From an archaeon (lineage in GTDB: Archaea > Asgardarchaeota > Thorarchaeia > Thorarchaeales > Thorarchaeaceae), in the NCBI GenBank assembly GCA_024276825.1, contig JAJRWI010000033.1:62001-126000 (forward strand): a DNA stretch of 64,000 nucleotides, read 5' to 3'. Positions within the stretch are counted from its first letter, which is position 1, and each line of letters starts with the position of its first letter. The notes below the pieces were generated by a model that was not told where the DNA came from, ran no database searches, and saw only the letters and a list, made by a program, of their open reading frames with translations. Both the position numbers and the translations under genes were made by a program. Below, piece after piece: positions 43,859 through 52,758 of this stretch.

Positions 43859-44734
43859 TTAGATCCCAAGTATATCGCTTACAGGATCAAGAGAGATTCT
43901 GTCCAGTTCGAGCCCGAGCCGTTCTTCATCAAGTCCCATGGCAAGACCCAAGATCTGAGTCACAAACAAGGCAGGGAGTTCTAGCGATTCACCATTTTCA
44001 TCAGTCAATCCAAGGGCCTGAACATCATACTGGGTATGACAGGCGGGACAGTTGGTCACAACACAGTTAGCACCTGAGGCTTTTGCATCGGCAAGCTTCT
44101 CCTTTAATATCCTCGTTGCCACATCCTCGCTGGCAATCAAGAGCGGTGAACCACAGCATCTGAGTTTCAGGTTCCAAGGAATACTCTTAGCCCCGGTCAA
44201 CTCAATCAACTCATCAACTTTGCTGGGCAACTCGGGATCATCGAACCCTGCAACTTTGGACGGCCTTAGGAGATGGCATCCAGGATGAAATGCAACCTTG
44301 AGCCCTTCAAGTGGTTTCACAATCTTTGAGGCAATCTCGTCCTTCAAGTCATAAAGGACCTCTACAAAGTGTCTTATCTTGGACTTGCCCGTATACTCGA
44401 GCCCAAGCTCTTTGAGCACCTCATTGACGGCCTTTCTCTGTTCCTCCTCGGTATGTAGAACATGATCGACATCCTTTAGTGAGCCAAAGCAGCCGTTGCA
44501 TGGCGTAACAATGTCATGTCCTCTCTTCTCGGCGAGTGCAATGTTTCGACCAGACATTGAAAGCCAGCTGTACTCATCAATTGACTTGAGCACAACAGTA
44601 CCACAGCAGGTTGCACCATCAAAGTCAAGAAGCTTTATGTCTAGAGCCTCTGCGACGGCTCGCATGCTGCTCTCATAATTATTGAATCGATTCGGAATCG
44701 CACATCCAAGAAAGACCTCGTATGTCTTGTTCAT
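43859..44734 (-). CDS. hdrB: HdrB-like CCG-domain subunit (pair 1)
   Basis: This 291-residue protein has two CCG domains that in HdrB hold the noncubane [4Fe-4S] clusters reducing a disulfide. Domain 1: C11, C43-C44, C79, C82; domain 2: C153, C193-C194, C229, C232. All ligand cysteines are present. Domain 1 reads TCCGTVV, where the other two HdrB copies in this window read SCCPAPG, so this copy is a different subtype. GGAGG precedes ATG 44734 inside the hdrC end, with no gap. It is the third gene of an HdrA/MvhD-HdrC-HdrB operon. Confidence 0.92.
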   Translation of the reverse strand: MNKTYEVFLGCAIPNRFNNYESSMRAVAEALDIKLLDFDGATCCGTVVLKSIDEYSWLSMSGRNIALAEKRGHDIVTPCNGCFGSLKDVDHVLHTEEEQRKAVNEVLKELGLEYTGKSKIRHFVEVLYDLKDEIASKIVKPLEGLKVAFHPGCHLLRPSKVAGFDDPELPSKVDELIELTGAKSIPWNLKLRCCGSPLLIASEDVATRILKEKLADAKASGANCVVTNCPACHTQYDVQALGLTDENGESLELPALFVTQILGLAMGLDEERLGLELDRISLDPVSDILGI

Positions 44735-45253
44735 TTATTCCTCCTCCTGTAGCTTCAAGAGCCTAGTCTTGTCCAATAACTTCTTCACATCATTGATGTC
44801 AAACTCGGGAACATCATCAAGTTCCAAGTCTTCACGTTCCCAGTCTGTGGGCTCATAGAGTCGTCCATTATTATACAAACCCTGAGCAGCAGCAACATAA
44901 CCGGGTGGCGCAATCCCTTTTCTATAGGCCATGTTCTTCAGACCAAAGAGAATGTCCGTAATGTCTATTCCCTGTGGACAACGCTCCTGACAAGTATAGC
45001 AAGTCGTGCATAACCAGATCATGTCGGTTTCTAAGACCTCCTCAAGACCAAAGAGAAGCATTCTCATGACCTCATGAATCTGGATGTTCACTTTATCACT
45101 GACGGGGCATCCCCCACTGCACTTGGCGCATTGAAAACATGCAGTCAGGTCTTGCCCGCCGATGAGTTCGGACACCTTCTTTGTGAATTTGGCGTCCAGC
45201 TTTTTGAATGTCATTCCCTCAAAAGATTTGAATCGGCCCCAACTCTCGGTCAT
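44735..45253 (-). CDS. hdrC: HdrC-like [4Fe-4S] subunit (pair 1)
   Basis: This 172-residue protein carries two [4Fe-4S] motifs, CFQCAKCSGGCP (C39, C42, C45, C49) and CTTCYTCQERCP (C82, C85, C88, C92), on a helical scaffold as in HdrC. It relays electrons from HdrA to HdrB. GAGGAGG lies 6-7 bases before ATG 45253. It is 2 bases from the HdrA/MvhD gene and abuts hdrB. Confidence 0.93.
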   Translation of the reverse strand: MTESWGRFKSFEGMTFKKLDAKFTKKVSELIGGQDLTACFQCAKCSGGCPVSDKVNIQIHEVMRMLLFGLEEVLETDMIWLCTTCYTCQERCPQGIDITDILFGLKNMAYRKGIAPPGYVAAAQGLYNNGRLYEPTDWEREDLELDDVPEFDINDVKKLLDKTRLLKLQEEE

Positions 45254-45255
45254 GA

Positions 45256-48200
45256 TTATCTCCTCCTCGGCCTAAGTGGGCTTGGCCCAAGCTTCTCAAC
45301 GAGTTCCGTGAGTTCTTTCACTTTCTCTGCATATATTGGCCCCTCACTTGCGCTAATATGTGTGAATTGAAGTCTCTCAGGTTCAAGTCCTGCTTTTTCA
45401 ATAATCTTCTTGGCAATCATGTATCTTCTCTCGAATGCTATATTTCCATCAACATAATGGCAGTCTCCAACATGACACCCTGATATCCAGACCATATCAG
45501 CACCTAACCTGAATGCCTCTAGAATATGAGTCACACTGACCCTTCCAGTACACATCACCCTGATATCTCTCACAGCGGGCGGCTGTTGAAGCCTTGCAAC
45601 GCCCGCCGAGTCTGCGCCTGCATAGGTACACCAGTTGCACATTATCGTGAGAATGCGAGGTTCATTTGGTGGCAGGTCTTCAAGAGCACTCCTGACCTGA
45701 GCCATTATCTGATCATCTGTGAAGTGCTTCATGGTGATTGCCCCCGCTGGACAACCTGCAGCGCATTTGCCGCAACCTTGGCAGAGAACCGGATTTGACA
45801 CCGCATAATCATGAGATCCATCGCCTGGTACCACTGCAATCGCATTGTATGCACAGTTGATCTCACAGGTGCCACAGCCAACACATACCTCTGGATCAAC
45901 CACTGAAACTATGGCCTCTGCCTTTCTCACACCTTTAACCAGCGGAATCAATGCGCGCATGGCAGCACCCTGTCCCTGTGCCATGGCCTCATTGATGCCT
46001 TTGGGTGCAGTAGCTGTACCTGCAACAAAGACACCATCTGTCTGAAAGTCAATGGGCCGAAGCTTGGGGTGGGCCTCCATGAAATATCCTGACATATTTA
46101 GTGAGAGTTTGAACAACTCCGAGACCTCTTTGTTGGACTCGTGTGGGACCATTGCAGTTGCCAGAACTACATGATCCACATCTAGCTCAAGGGTTGCACC
46201 AAGCACCTGATCCTTAACAGTGACGGTCAGGGCTTTGTCTTTACCCTTCTTCACAACTGGTGGTTCATCCTTGTCAAACCTGATGAACACGGCTCCCTTT
46301 TTTCTGGCCTCCCTGTATTTGTCCTCAACATTGTAGGGGGCACGAAGGTCCCTGTACAAATGAAACACCCGTGAGTCAGGATATCTATCAAGAAGCTCTA
46401 GTGTATGCTCTAGGGCGACAGTACAGCAGACTGATGAGCACCATGTTCTTGAGCCCTCAAGGGACTCGTCCTCACGTGAGCCTGCACAATGAATCACAAC
46501 GAATGTTTCACCGTTTTTAATCCCATCTTCCTCAATCACCCTCCTGTTGAACTCTGCCTCGGTCATCACCTCTGGGAGCTTCTTCAGGCCATAGAGCCCC
46601 TCCTCCTCAAGCATGGTTGCACCAGTAGCAACAATAATGACTCCGATCTTTATCTCCTTCTCCTCATCATTGGTGTTGACTATGACATTGAAATCTCCGA
46701 TGGCTCCTTTCGATGAAACAACCTGGGAGTTCAGCATCAATTCGATGTTTGCATTACTCTCAATTTTCTTCTCATATTCACTGATCAACTCTTCAGTGGA
46801 CCTGCTGTCAAAATTAACAGTCTTCACCCTGTTGAGAAAGCCTCCGACCCTGCTCTCTCTCTCAACCAGATACACCTTGTAACCCTTATTGGCAATAATC
46901 TCTGCTGCGGTCATCCCTGCGACTCCCGCACCAATTACCAGTGCCATGGGAGCTATCTCGGTGATCGCCTCCTCCTGAGGTTCAAGAATTGTCGCTCTGG
47001 CCACTGCCATTCTGACAAGGTCCATGGCCTTCTCTGTGGCCTCATCCTTTTCAGTCTGATGAATCCATGAGCAATGCTCGCGAATATTGGCAAGCTCAAA
47101 CAGATACTTGTTCAGCCCTGCTTCCTCAATTGTGGTTCTGAACAGTGGTTCATGAGTCCTTGGAGTACATGATGCAACAACAACTCTGTTCAGCTTGTGT
47201 TCCTTTATGGCCTCCTTGATCACGACTTGCGAGTCTGAAGAGCATGAATAGAGCAGGTTCTCAGCATAGACCACATTGGGCAGAGTGCTTGCGTATTCGG
47301 TCACACGGGCGACATCCACAGTGCCAGCAATATTGATTCCGCATGAACAGATAATGACCCCTATCCTGGGCTCTCCTGCCATCAACTCCAAATCTTGGCC
47401 CTCAATTGTATCGGTCTTCGAGTATGCCTTTGGTGTAGCAATGTCCATGGCAGCCAGTGCCGCAGCAGCACTGCCCTGAGCAACAGAATCAGGAATGTCC
47501 TTGGGTGCATTGCATGTTCCACACATATGCACACCCTCCACACCGGTTTCAGTAAGGAGAAGACCTCCATTCTGTGCTGGAATGAAGCCATATTTGTCAG
47601 TCTTTATTCCAATGCTCTCAAACAGCTTGCTGTTGTCCGTTGGAATCATTGCAGGACATAGAACAACAAGGTCATACCTGTCAATCAGGACCTCGTGTTC
47701 CTTTGCATCAACATGCTTGATGATAAGGTCATGGGTGGTAGGGTCCTCATGAATCTCACTTGGGAGCCCCTTGACATAGTTTATGCCATACTCTGTCTCT
47801 CCGCGTACAATAAACTCCTCGAAGCCCTTACCAAAGACTCTCATATCATTGAATAAAATGTCAATGTGCACCTCTGGAGTGTGCTCCTTTGTGATTATTG
47901 CCTCCTTTGTGGCATAAGTACAGCAGATCTTAGAGCAATATGCGCAGTGATTCACGTCCCTACTCCCAACGCACTGAACGAATGCTATACGATGAGGCTC
48001 GCGACCATCAGAGGGTCTCATGACCACGCCGCTGGTTGGTCCGCTTGCAGACACCATTCTCTCATATTCCAGTGATGACACAACATTTGGGAATCTACCA
48101 TAACCATACTCTGGAACTGTCGCGGGATCTATCAACTCAAACCCCGTTGCAATAATTATTGAACCCGCATTGACCTCGATGGTCTCATCAGTGAATGCCT

Positions 48201-48723
48201 CAAAGTCAATCGCTTTTGCCTTGCAAGTCTTAACACACATCATACACTGGATGCAATTTTCAATGTCAATTGTTGCTACATTGGGCACTGCTTGTGGGAA
48301 TGGGATATATGCCGCCTTTCTCATCTTTAGACCCATGTCATACTCGTTTGGGACCTCAATAGGACATATCCGCTCACAGTCCCCACAACCTGTGCACTTG
48401 TCAGGATCTACCCTTCTGTTCTTTTTGAGAATCTTGACATTGAAGTTTCCACGCTTGCCAGAAACCTCGATGACCTCTGAGTATGACATGATCTCAATGT
48501 TTGGGTGTCGTGAACAATCAACCATCCATGGCCCCTGAATACACATTGCACAATCAAGCGTGGGGAACGTCTTATCTAGTTGTGACATGTGTCCACCAAT
48601 TGATGGTTGCCTCTCAACCAGATAGACCTTGACTCCCATTTCCGCCAGATCTAATGCAGCTCGCATTCCCGAGATGCCAGCTCCGACAATCATAACGGGC
48701 TTTGTTTCTGACTCAGCCATCAC
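45256..48723 (-). CDS. hdrA: HdrA-HdrA-MvhD triple fusion
   Basis: This 1155-residue electron-transfer protein has an HdrA half with GAGISGMRAALDLAEMG, CAMCIQGPW, CTGCGDCERICP (about 107-118) and CIQCMMCVKTCK (about 150-161), then a CSCGINI linker near 460. A second HdrA half follows, with GAGVAGMTAAEIIANKG (about 590), HCAGSRED and two C-terminal clusters near 946 and 981. Residues ~1020-1155 are an MvhD domain (CNWCTYAGADSAG, CTGRVS, GCHVGDCHY), the [2Fe-2S] unit that links hydrogenase or formate dehydrogenase to HdrA. GTG 48723 follows GGAG by 8 bases. It leads the operon with HdrC and HdrB, giving a self-contained HdrABC-MvhD module without an adjacent MvhAG. Confidence 0.93.
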   Translation of the reverse strand: MMAESETKPVMIVGAGISGMRAALDLAEMGVKVYLVERQPSIGGHMSQLDKTFPTLDCAMCIQGPWMVDCSRHPNIEIMSYSEVIEVSGKRGNFNVKILKKNRRVDPDKCTGCGDCERICPIEVPNEYDMGLKMRKAAYIPFPQAVPNVATIDIENCIQCMMCVKTCKAKAIDFEAFTDETIEVNAGSIIIATGFELIDPATVPEYGYGRFPNVVSSLEYERMVSASGPTSGVVMRPSDGREPHRIAFVQCVGSRDVNHCAYCSKICCTYATKEAIITKEHTPEVHIDILFNDMRVFGKGFEEFIVRGETEYGINYVKGLPSEIHEDPTTHDLIIKHVDAKEHEVLIDRYDLVVLCPAMIPTDNSKLFESIGIKTDKYGFIPAQNGGLLLTETGVEGVHMCGTCNAPKDIPDSVAQGSAAAALAAMDIATPKAYSKTDTIEGQDLELMAGEPRIGVIICSCGINIAGTVDVARVTEYASTLPNVVYAENLLYSCSSDSQVVIKEAIKEHKLNRVVVASCTPRTHEPLFRTTIEEAGLNKYLFELANIREHCSWIHQTEKDEATEKAMDLVRMAVARATILEPQEEAITEIAPMALVIGAGVAGMTAAEIIANKGYKVYLVERESRVGGFLNRVKTVNFDSRSTEELISEYEKKIESNANIELMLNSQVVSSKGAIGDFNVIVNTNDEEKEIKIGVIIVATGATMLEEEGLYGLKKLPEVMTEAEFNRRVIEEDGIKNGETFVVIHCAGSREDESLEGSRTWCSSVCCTVALEHTLELLDRYPDSRVFHLYRDLRAPYNVEDKYREARKKGAVFIRFDKDEPPVVKKGKDKALTVTVKDQVLGATLELDVDHVVLATAMVPHESNKEVSELFKLSLNMSGYFMEAHPKLRPIDFQTDGVFVAGTATAPKGINEAMAQGQGAAMRALIPLVKGVRKAEAIVSVVDPEVCVGCGTCEINCAYNAIAVVPGDGSHDYAVSNPVLCQGCGKCAAGCPAGAITMKHFTDDQIMAQVRSALEDLPPNEPRILTIMCNWCTYAGADSAGVARLQQPPAVRDIRVMCTGRVSVTHILEAFRLGADMVWISGCHVGDCHYVDGNIAFERRYMIAKKIIEKAGLEPERLQFTHISASEGPIYAEKVKELTELVEKLGPSPLRPRRR

Positions 48724-48831
48724 TGATTACACTCCAGAGTGTTTGCGAACGGATAACTTGCGTGATAAAATGTTTATTGTTGGCACCATGGCCAATTGAA
48801 CCATGAGTTGAATAGCTATGCTTTTGGATAT

Positions 48832-49149
48832 TTACCGCTTGAACCTCATGAATGGCTGTTTCAACCACTTGAAGAACAACCTCAATGACCTCACTCTGAT
48901 CTCACATTCAATGTCATAGTCCTCGAATGTGTATTCTGCATCTCTGACAATTTGACTGGTCAAATCATCATGCTGCCAGTACTGATAATTATCGATGATC
49001 AAGTTGACAAGTTCTTCAACCATATCTGTTCTCTTCTGAAGCAGAAGTTTGAAACCTCTATTGAATTCCCTATAGTCATGCGATTTCTCATCCTGAAACA
49101 TGCCCCTAATGATGTCCATATTATCCCAGAAATGTATCAACAGATTCAT
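48832..49149 (-). CDS. Hypothetical ORF, 3' part of a possibly broken gene
   Basis: This is a 105-residue charged frame with no recognised family; it ends in a basic stretch (FFKWLKQPFMRFKR). It is exactly in frame with three upstream ORFs (49171-49329, 49342-49584, 49648-49953), each separated from the next only by an in-frame stop and a short open spacer. Either four tiny genes happen to share a frame or one 374-codon gene has been interrupted by TGA, TAA and TGA. AGGA immediately before ATG 49149 is too close to be a good ribosome site. Confidence 0.4.
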   Translation of the reverse strand: MNLLIHFWDNMDIIRGMFQDEKSHDYREFNRGFKLLLQKRTDMVEELVNLIIDNYQYWQHDDLTSQIVRDAEYTFEDYDIECEIRVRSLRLFFKWLKQPFMRFKR

Positions 49150-49170
49150 TCCTGCGATTCTTTCGTTTAT

Positions 49171-49329
49171 TCACGTTAAATCAAGAATCTTATCAATGAC
49201 TGAGATGCCCTGCATGGGATTACAAATGCATGCAGTACTTATTATCTCTCTACTACCCATTCGAAACAGAAAGAGGTCATCAAGAAGAAGATGCCTTACT
49301 TGGTTGATGAATCGCTCAATGTCATTCAC
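49171..49329 (-). CDS. 52-codon ORF, part of a possibly broken gene
   Basis: A GTG-initiated 52-residue frame runs from 49329 to TGA at 49173-49171. GGAGGA directly abuts the GTG, too close for normal initiation. It is in the same frame as the ORFs on both sides: 12 bases after the TAA ending the 80-residue ORF and 21 bases before the ATG of the 105-residue ORF. No family is recognised. It is best explained as an internal fragment of a decayed gene. Confidence 0.3.
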   Translation of the reverse strand: MNDIERFINQVRHLLLDDLFLFRMGSREIISTACICNPMQGISVIDKILDLT

Positions 49330-49341
49330 TCCTCCCACCGA

Positions 49342-49584
49342 TTAATATCTGAGTGCGAGAATCGCCAGCCATTTTTGTTCTAAAATCTCTGACTTTAAGA
49401 GTGTAGAAATTTGTGCCAGCAATGCACTCTCCTCATCGCGTCCGAGTTTCATAGCACTGATACAAGCATTAGTCCTCTTAGTAGCATCCTCCATCTGCTG
49501 AACAAGACCCACCTCATCATCCAAGGAATCACTATCCAGAGTGACTCTCTCCATGATGGTTTCGACTGATTCTGGCTTTATCAC
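49342..49584 (-). CDS. 80-codon ORF, part of a possibly broken gene
   Basis: An acidic, helical 80-residue frame starts at GTG 49584. Upstream, the same frame remains open through 21 more codons to the TGA (49650-49648) that ends the 101-residue ORF, so its N-terminus is probably not genuine. It ends with TAA at 49344-49342. No family is recognised; the helical pattern (EDATKRTNACISAMKLGRDE then LLAQISTLLKSEILEQKW) could belong to a helical-repeat or coiled-coil protein. Confidence 0.35.
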   Translation of the reverse strand: MIKPESVETIMERVTLDSDSLDDEVGLVQQMEDATKRTNACISAMKLGRDEESALLAQISTLLKSEILEQKWLAILALRY

Positions 49585-49647
49585 ATTATCAGTGTCAATA
49601 TCAGATATCTCAACCTTACCTTTTACTCTCCTTGGCAGTGGGAGAAA

Positions 49648-49953
49648 TCACTTGTGATGAAGTTGCTCATCCCTTAGAAACTTAAACACGTTGATATAAT
49701 CCCCAATCACCTGTGTTGATTTTGGAACAAACAATTGCTCATTTACTTCAAGAATGGCTTTATGAATTCTTTCAACATCAGAGGATGGATGAATCCAACT
49801 CATATTAAGAGAATTTTCCATTCCCCCATAATAATGAAAATATCTATGGTGAGCCGCCTGACAGAGGTCAATTGGGTTTGCATCCCAATTTGCGTCGAAT
49901 GTCAGGCCAATGACAGACCTGTGGTTAAGACACAATATCTCGACAATTGTCAT
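49648..49953 (-). CDS. 101-codon ORF, 5' part of a possibly broken gene
   Basis: This 101-residue frame starts at ATG 49953 without a ribosome site and stops at TGA 49650-49648, beyond which the same frame continues open. No family is recognised; it contains a His/Tyr-rich segment (AAHHRYFHYYGG) around residues 33-44. It would be the start of the 374-codon interrupted frame that runs to 48832. Confidence 0.35.
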   Translation of the reverse strand: MTIVEILCLNHRSVIGLTFDANWDANPIDLCQAAHHRYFHYYGGMENSLNMSWIHPSSDVERIHKAILEVNEQLFVPKSTQVIGDYINVFKFLRDEQLHHK

Positions 49954-50392
49954 CGGAATCGTTTTGAATTCTGAGAATATTAATCATTTGAAAAGAGGTA
50001 TGCCAATCAATCCTCATAAACTACGAATTTTCGACGATAGAGAGCGCGATACAGACGTTTACTCCTATTCAGCGGGTATGAGTTTATATTACAGGAACAT
50101 TATTCCCCATTTATGAAGGCGACTCGGCAGTTTACTAGAATCTATCTCTCACGAATAAAGTCACGTTCAAGAGAGTATTTTGAGGAGGCAGAGGACGGGG
50201 CAACTTTCAACTCTGAAACTAAATCTTCAACCACATCTGATTGAAGCCTCTCTCCTTTATGAACTCTTTTGAAACATCATAAAGGATATTTTTCTCATTG
50301 TAGCTTTTTCATCTCTCTTTATCACTGCATTTCAGTTCTCTTTGTAATGGTCATTATAAATGCAAAATGAGATGATTTCTTCAGGTGATAAC
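49954..50392. other. 439-base gap with two overlapping micro-ORFs and a promoter
   Basis: No recognised gene. On the plus strand, a 38-residue frame (50000-50116, GAGGT directly before the ATG) overlaps by ATGA a 43-residue frame (50113-50244). Such coupling is typical of genuine genes, but the sizes allow chance. The right end carries a TATA-like box CATTATAAATG (50352-50362), about 30 bases upstream of the expected transcript start for the acidic secreted protein at 50393. Confidence 0.35.
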
Positions 50393-51655
50393 ATGAAACG
50401 AAAAGACTTGCTTATCAAGATGCTCGCAATATCAATGATGTTCTTGTTGATCTCATCTATTGCATCAGTCAGTGCTCAAGGGGATGACGATGATGACGAT
50501 GATGATAATGAGCCCGAACATAATGATAGCGAGGAGCATGAGCCTGACTATGAACGAGATGAAGATGGCACTGTTTGGATTCAGACCGATATAATGACAG
50601 TGAAACTAGACTCGGAATATCCTAAATATCAGTTCTGGTACACTCCTGATGAGAATGGCAGTATCACGAAGTTTCAGGTCAAATACACAATGTTGGTTGA
50701 ATTTGAAGATAGCAACGGTGATGGTGTATATCAGTTCAATGAAACAATAGCCTTTGTACCATTGACAATTTTTGACTGGACATTACAAGTCGGTTCCATA
50801 ACTGATGATCAGGGTCAAAACACAGAGGTTTACGCGTCTTATACAAAAGGCGCACTCCTTGATGAATGGGATGATGACTGGTTTGATGAGTGGCTTCCAG
50901 ACTCATTTAATGACATGGGTCTAGATCTCGCTGATGGTGATGACGATGATGACAACTCCACTGATGATGATCATCACGATACACAGGCCCTTAACTTCAC
51001 TCAATATGAATCAATGACTGTTCAGTTTTATGGACACATCTATCTCACTGATTACAATGGCACAGTCAGTGATGAGGAGGGCGTCCAAGCCAACTATACA
51101 ATTGATGGCGGAATGGAGTTTAAGATTGACATAGAGATTGGCAACTTCCCATTTCTTTCTAACACATCCAAAATTGCAATTCTAAACAGTCTTGATGAGG
51201 ACTTGTCTGAAGAAGATCACAAGATTAGACTTCATGAGAGCGATGAAGATGAAGAGCATGACTCGGATGAGGAATGGGATGATGACCTCGGAGTGGAATT
51301 TGACGAGTCAGATGACGATGAAATAGAAGAGTTGTCATTTGTGGACAGCTCAAATAATGTCACTCGAGGTTTCTACAGGTGGCTTGACAAAGCAGTCATG
51401 ACTCTCCCTAACAACAGCCAAATTGTAGTTGATGTTGCTGCTTCCTACTGGGTCGATGACTCCGAACTATACCTCTTCCTTGCATATCCGAACTTTGATG
51501 GAGGTTCTCTGATTCATGATCCATCAGTGAAACTACTGGAGTCAGCCATTCCGGAAGTTGCACAATCGTGGTCTCCTACACTCTCGAATGGAGTGCTTAT
51601 CGCATCGGGAATTATTGCTCTTGCAGCAATTGTCGTTGTGTTAAAACGGAGATAA
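50393..51655 (+). CDS. Secreted, C-terminally anchored, extremely acidic protein
   Basis: This 420-residue protein from ATG 50393 (AGGTGA 5 bases upstream; the frame opens at 50360) has a signal peptide (about 1-28, cleaved near VSAQ), an Asp/Glu-rich N-terminal region starting with eight consecutive Asp, beta-rich segments, further Asp/Glu/His blocks (about 185-205 and 285-335), and a C-terminal helix (ASGIIALAAIVVVL) followed by KRR. This is the layout of an archaeal surface protein. The acidic and His-rich blocks could bind divalent cations. No enzymatic motif. It is followed by a strong hairpin terminator, then a membrane-bound regulator. Confidence 0.75.
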   Translation: MKRKDLLIKMLAISMMFLLISSIASVSAQGDDDDDDDDNEPEHNDSEEHEPDYERDEDGTVWIQTDIMTVKLDSEYPKYQFWYTPDENGSITKFQVKYTMLVEFEDSNGDGVYQFNETIAFVPLTIFDWTLQVGSITDDQGQNTEVYASYTKGALLDEWDDDWFDEWLPDSFNDMGLDLADGDDDDDNSTDDDHHDTQALNFTQYESMTVQFYGHIYLTDYNGTVSDEEGVQANYTIDGGMEFKIDIEIGNFPFLSNTSKIAILNSLDEDLSEEDHKIRLHESDEDEEHDSDEEWDDDLGVEFDESDDDEIEELSFVDSSNNVTRGFYRWLDKAVMTLPNNSQIVVDVAASYWVDDSELYLFLAYPNFDGGSLIHDPSVKLLESAIPEVAQSWSPTLSNGVLIASGIIALAAIVVVLKRR

Positions 51656-51662
51656 TTCTCCC

Positions 51663-51695
51663 GCAGGGGCAGCTATGCCCCTGCATCCCTTTTTC
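51663..51695 (+). terminator. Hairpin plus T-run terminator
   Basis: A perfect 9-base-pair stem GCAGGGGCA (51663-51671) / TGCCCCTGC (51676-51684) with a GCTA loop is followed by ATCCCTTTTTC. It starts 7 bases after the stop of the acidic secreted protein. This is the form of an intrinsic terminator; archaea normally rely on T-runs alone, so the strong stem is noteworthy. Confidence 0.6.
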
Positions 51696-51758
51696 TACTA
51701 CCACATATGAATTGTTTTAAACCAAGAATATGAAAAAGATAAGAACAAAGTGAGAAGT

Positions 51759-52748
51759 ATGGAGCCCAAATACATTCTACTGCTAAGCTTGATTGCTCTC
51801 CTCATATCTGCTGGACCCCCATATGACATTATAGCCCAAGACACAGATGACATTGTGTTTGAAGACACCAAGATCCAACTGGTCCTTCATGTTAACGGCA
51901 CTACCATCATCAATTTCAAGACTCTAGTAAAGAACTCGGGATTGCAGCCCATCTCCACACTCACAATAAGGGTCGATGTAAGATCACTAATAATGATCAA
52001 TGCCGCCTTTAATGACAAGCCTGTTGAAGCTTCAATTGTCAATGCTGACAGATATTCAATGATCAGTATTACCTTGTCTGAAATTCTTGCATCAAATGAA
52101 ACTGGTTCTCTTGAGATAGATCTATCTACAAGAGATATTCAGGAAGAATACAGCCTAGACTATGAGCGCTCCTTATCACTTCAACATATCATCTTCTACA
52201 TTCGCCCAACGCATCTGATTCAACATCTATCAGTTTCTATTGCATTACCTCCTCATGCAGTTCTTGACACTCAGAGTTCATCGTTAATATATCCTACTCC
52301 TTCCCAAAACCACACTGACGGCACTCGAATGGTATTTACTTGGGACTCTGGGCCGATATTTCCCGGTCAAGAGTCTGTGTTCATTGTGAAATTTGGTCTA
52401 CCAATAACAAATCTCGATGCAAACACTAGCACTAACTCGTTAATCTTGCCTCTTAGCATCACTTTCATACTTGGAGCTCTCTCATTCATAATTACACAAA
52501 GGCTCCACCAGTTCATCAAATCTCTGAAGATGAAACCAATACACAGTCTTCCACTCAGCAAGCAGGATAAGATGGTACTTGAATTCATAATCAAGAAGGG
52601 AGGTTCTTGTTCACAACGAGTGATTTACGAAGAACTGGACATGTCGCAATCGATGACAAGCATGATTCTCTCGAGCCTAGAAGAACGTGGCCTTATCAGA
52701 CGGCTTAGAGAAGGGCGAATGAATATGGTCCATATCATTGAAGAATAA
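51759..52748 (+). CDS. Membrane-anchored winged-helix regulator with extracytoplasmic sensor domain
   Basis: This protein of about 329 residues (ATG 51759, GTGAG 4 bases upstream; GTG 51750 also possible) has an N-terminal signal/anchor helix (about 5-19), a ~200-residue extracytoplasmic beta-rich domain, a transmembrane helix (about 228-246) and a cytoplasmic winged helix-turn-helix (about 267-329: MVLEFIIKKGGSCSQRVIYEELDMSQSM, split here across the recognition helix, then ERGLIRRLREG) of MarR/ArsR-like type. It would sense an external or membrane signal and bind DNA directly, without a kinase. It sits 103 bases after the acidic surface protein, a likely target (inference). Confidence 0.8.
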   Translation: MEPKYILLLSLIALLISAGPPYDIIAQDTDDIVFEDTKIQLVLHVNGTTIINFKTLVKNSGLQPISTLTIRVDVRSLIMINAAFNDKPVEASIVNADRYSMISITLSEILASNETGSLEIDLSTRDIQEEYSLDYERSLSLQHIIFYIRPTHLIQHLSVSIALPPHAVLDTQSSSLIYPTPSQNHTDGTRMVFTWDSGPIFPGQESVFIVKFGLPITNLDANTSTNSLILPLSITFILGALSFIITQRLHQFIKSLKMKPIHSLPLSKQDKMVLEFIIKKGGSCSQRVIYEELDMSQSMTSMILSSLEERGLIRRLREGRMNMVHIIEE

Positions 52749-52758
52749 ACCCAGATAA

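Noticed and set aside
45380..45390. GGTTCAAGTCC, resembling a tRNA T-loop
   Set aside because: It lies inside the HdrA-MvhD coding sequence, and no acceptor or anticodon stem can be formed around it.
49171..49650. Selenocysteine decoding of the in-frame TGA codons
   Set aside because: One of the three interrupting stops is TAA, no selenoprotein family is recognisable and no hairpin element was seen, so recoding does not explain the pattern.
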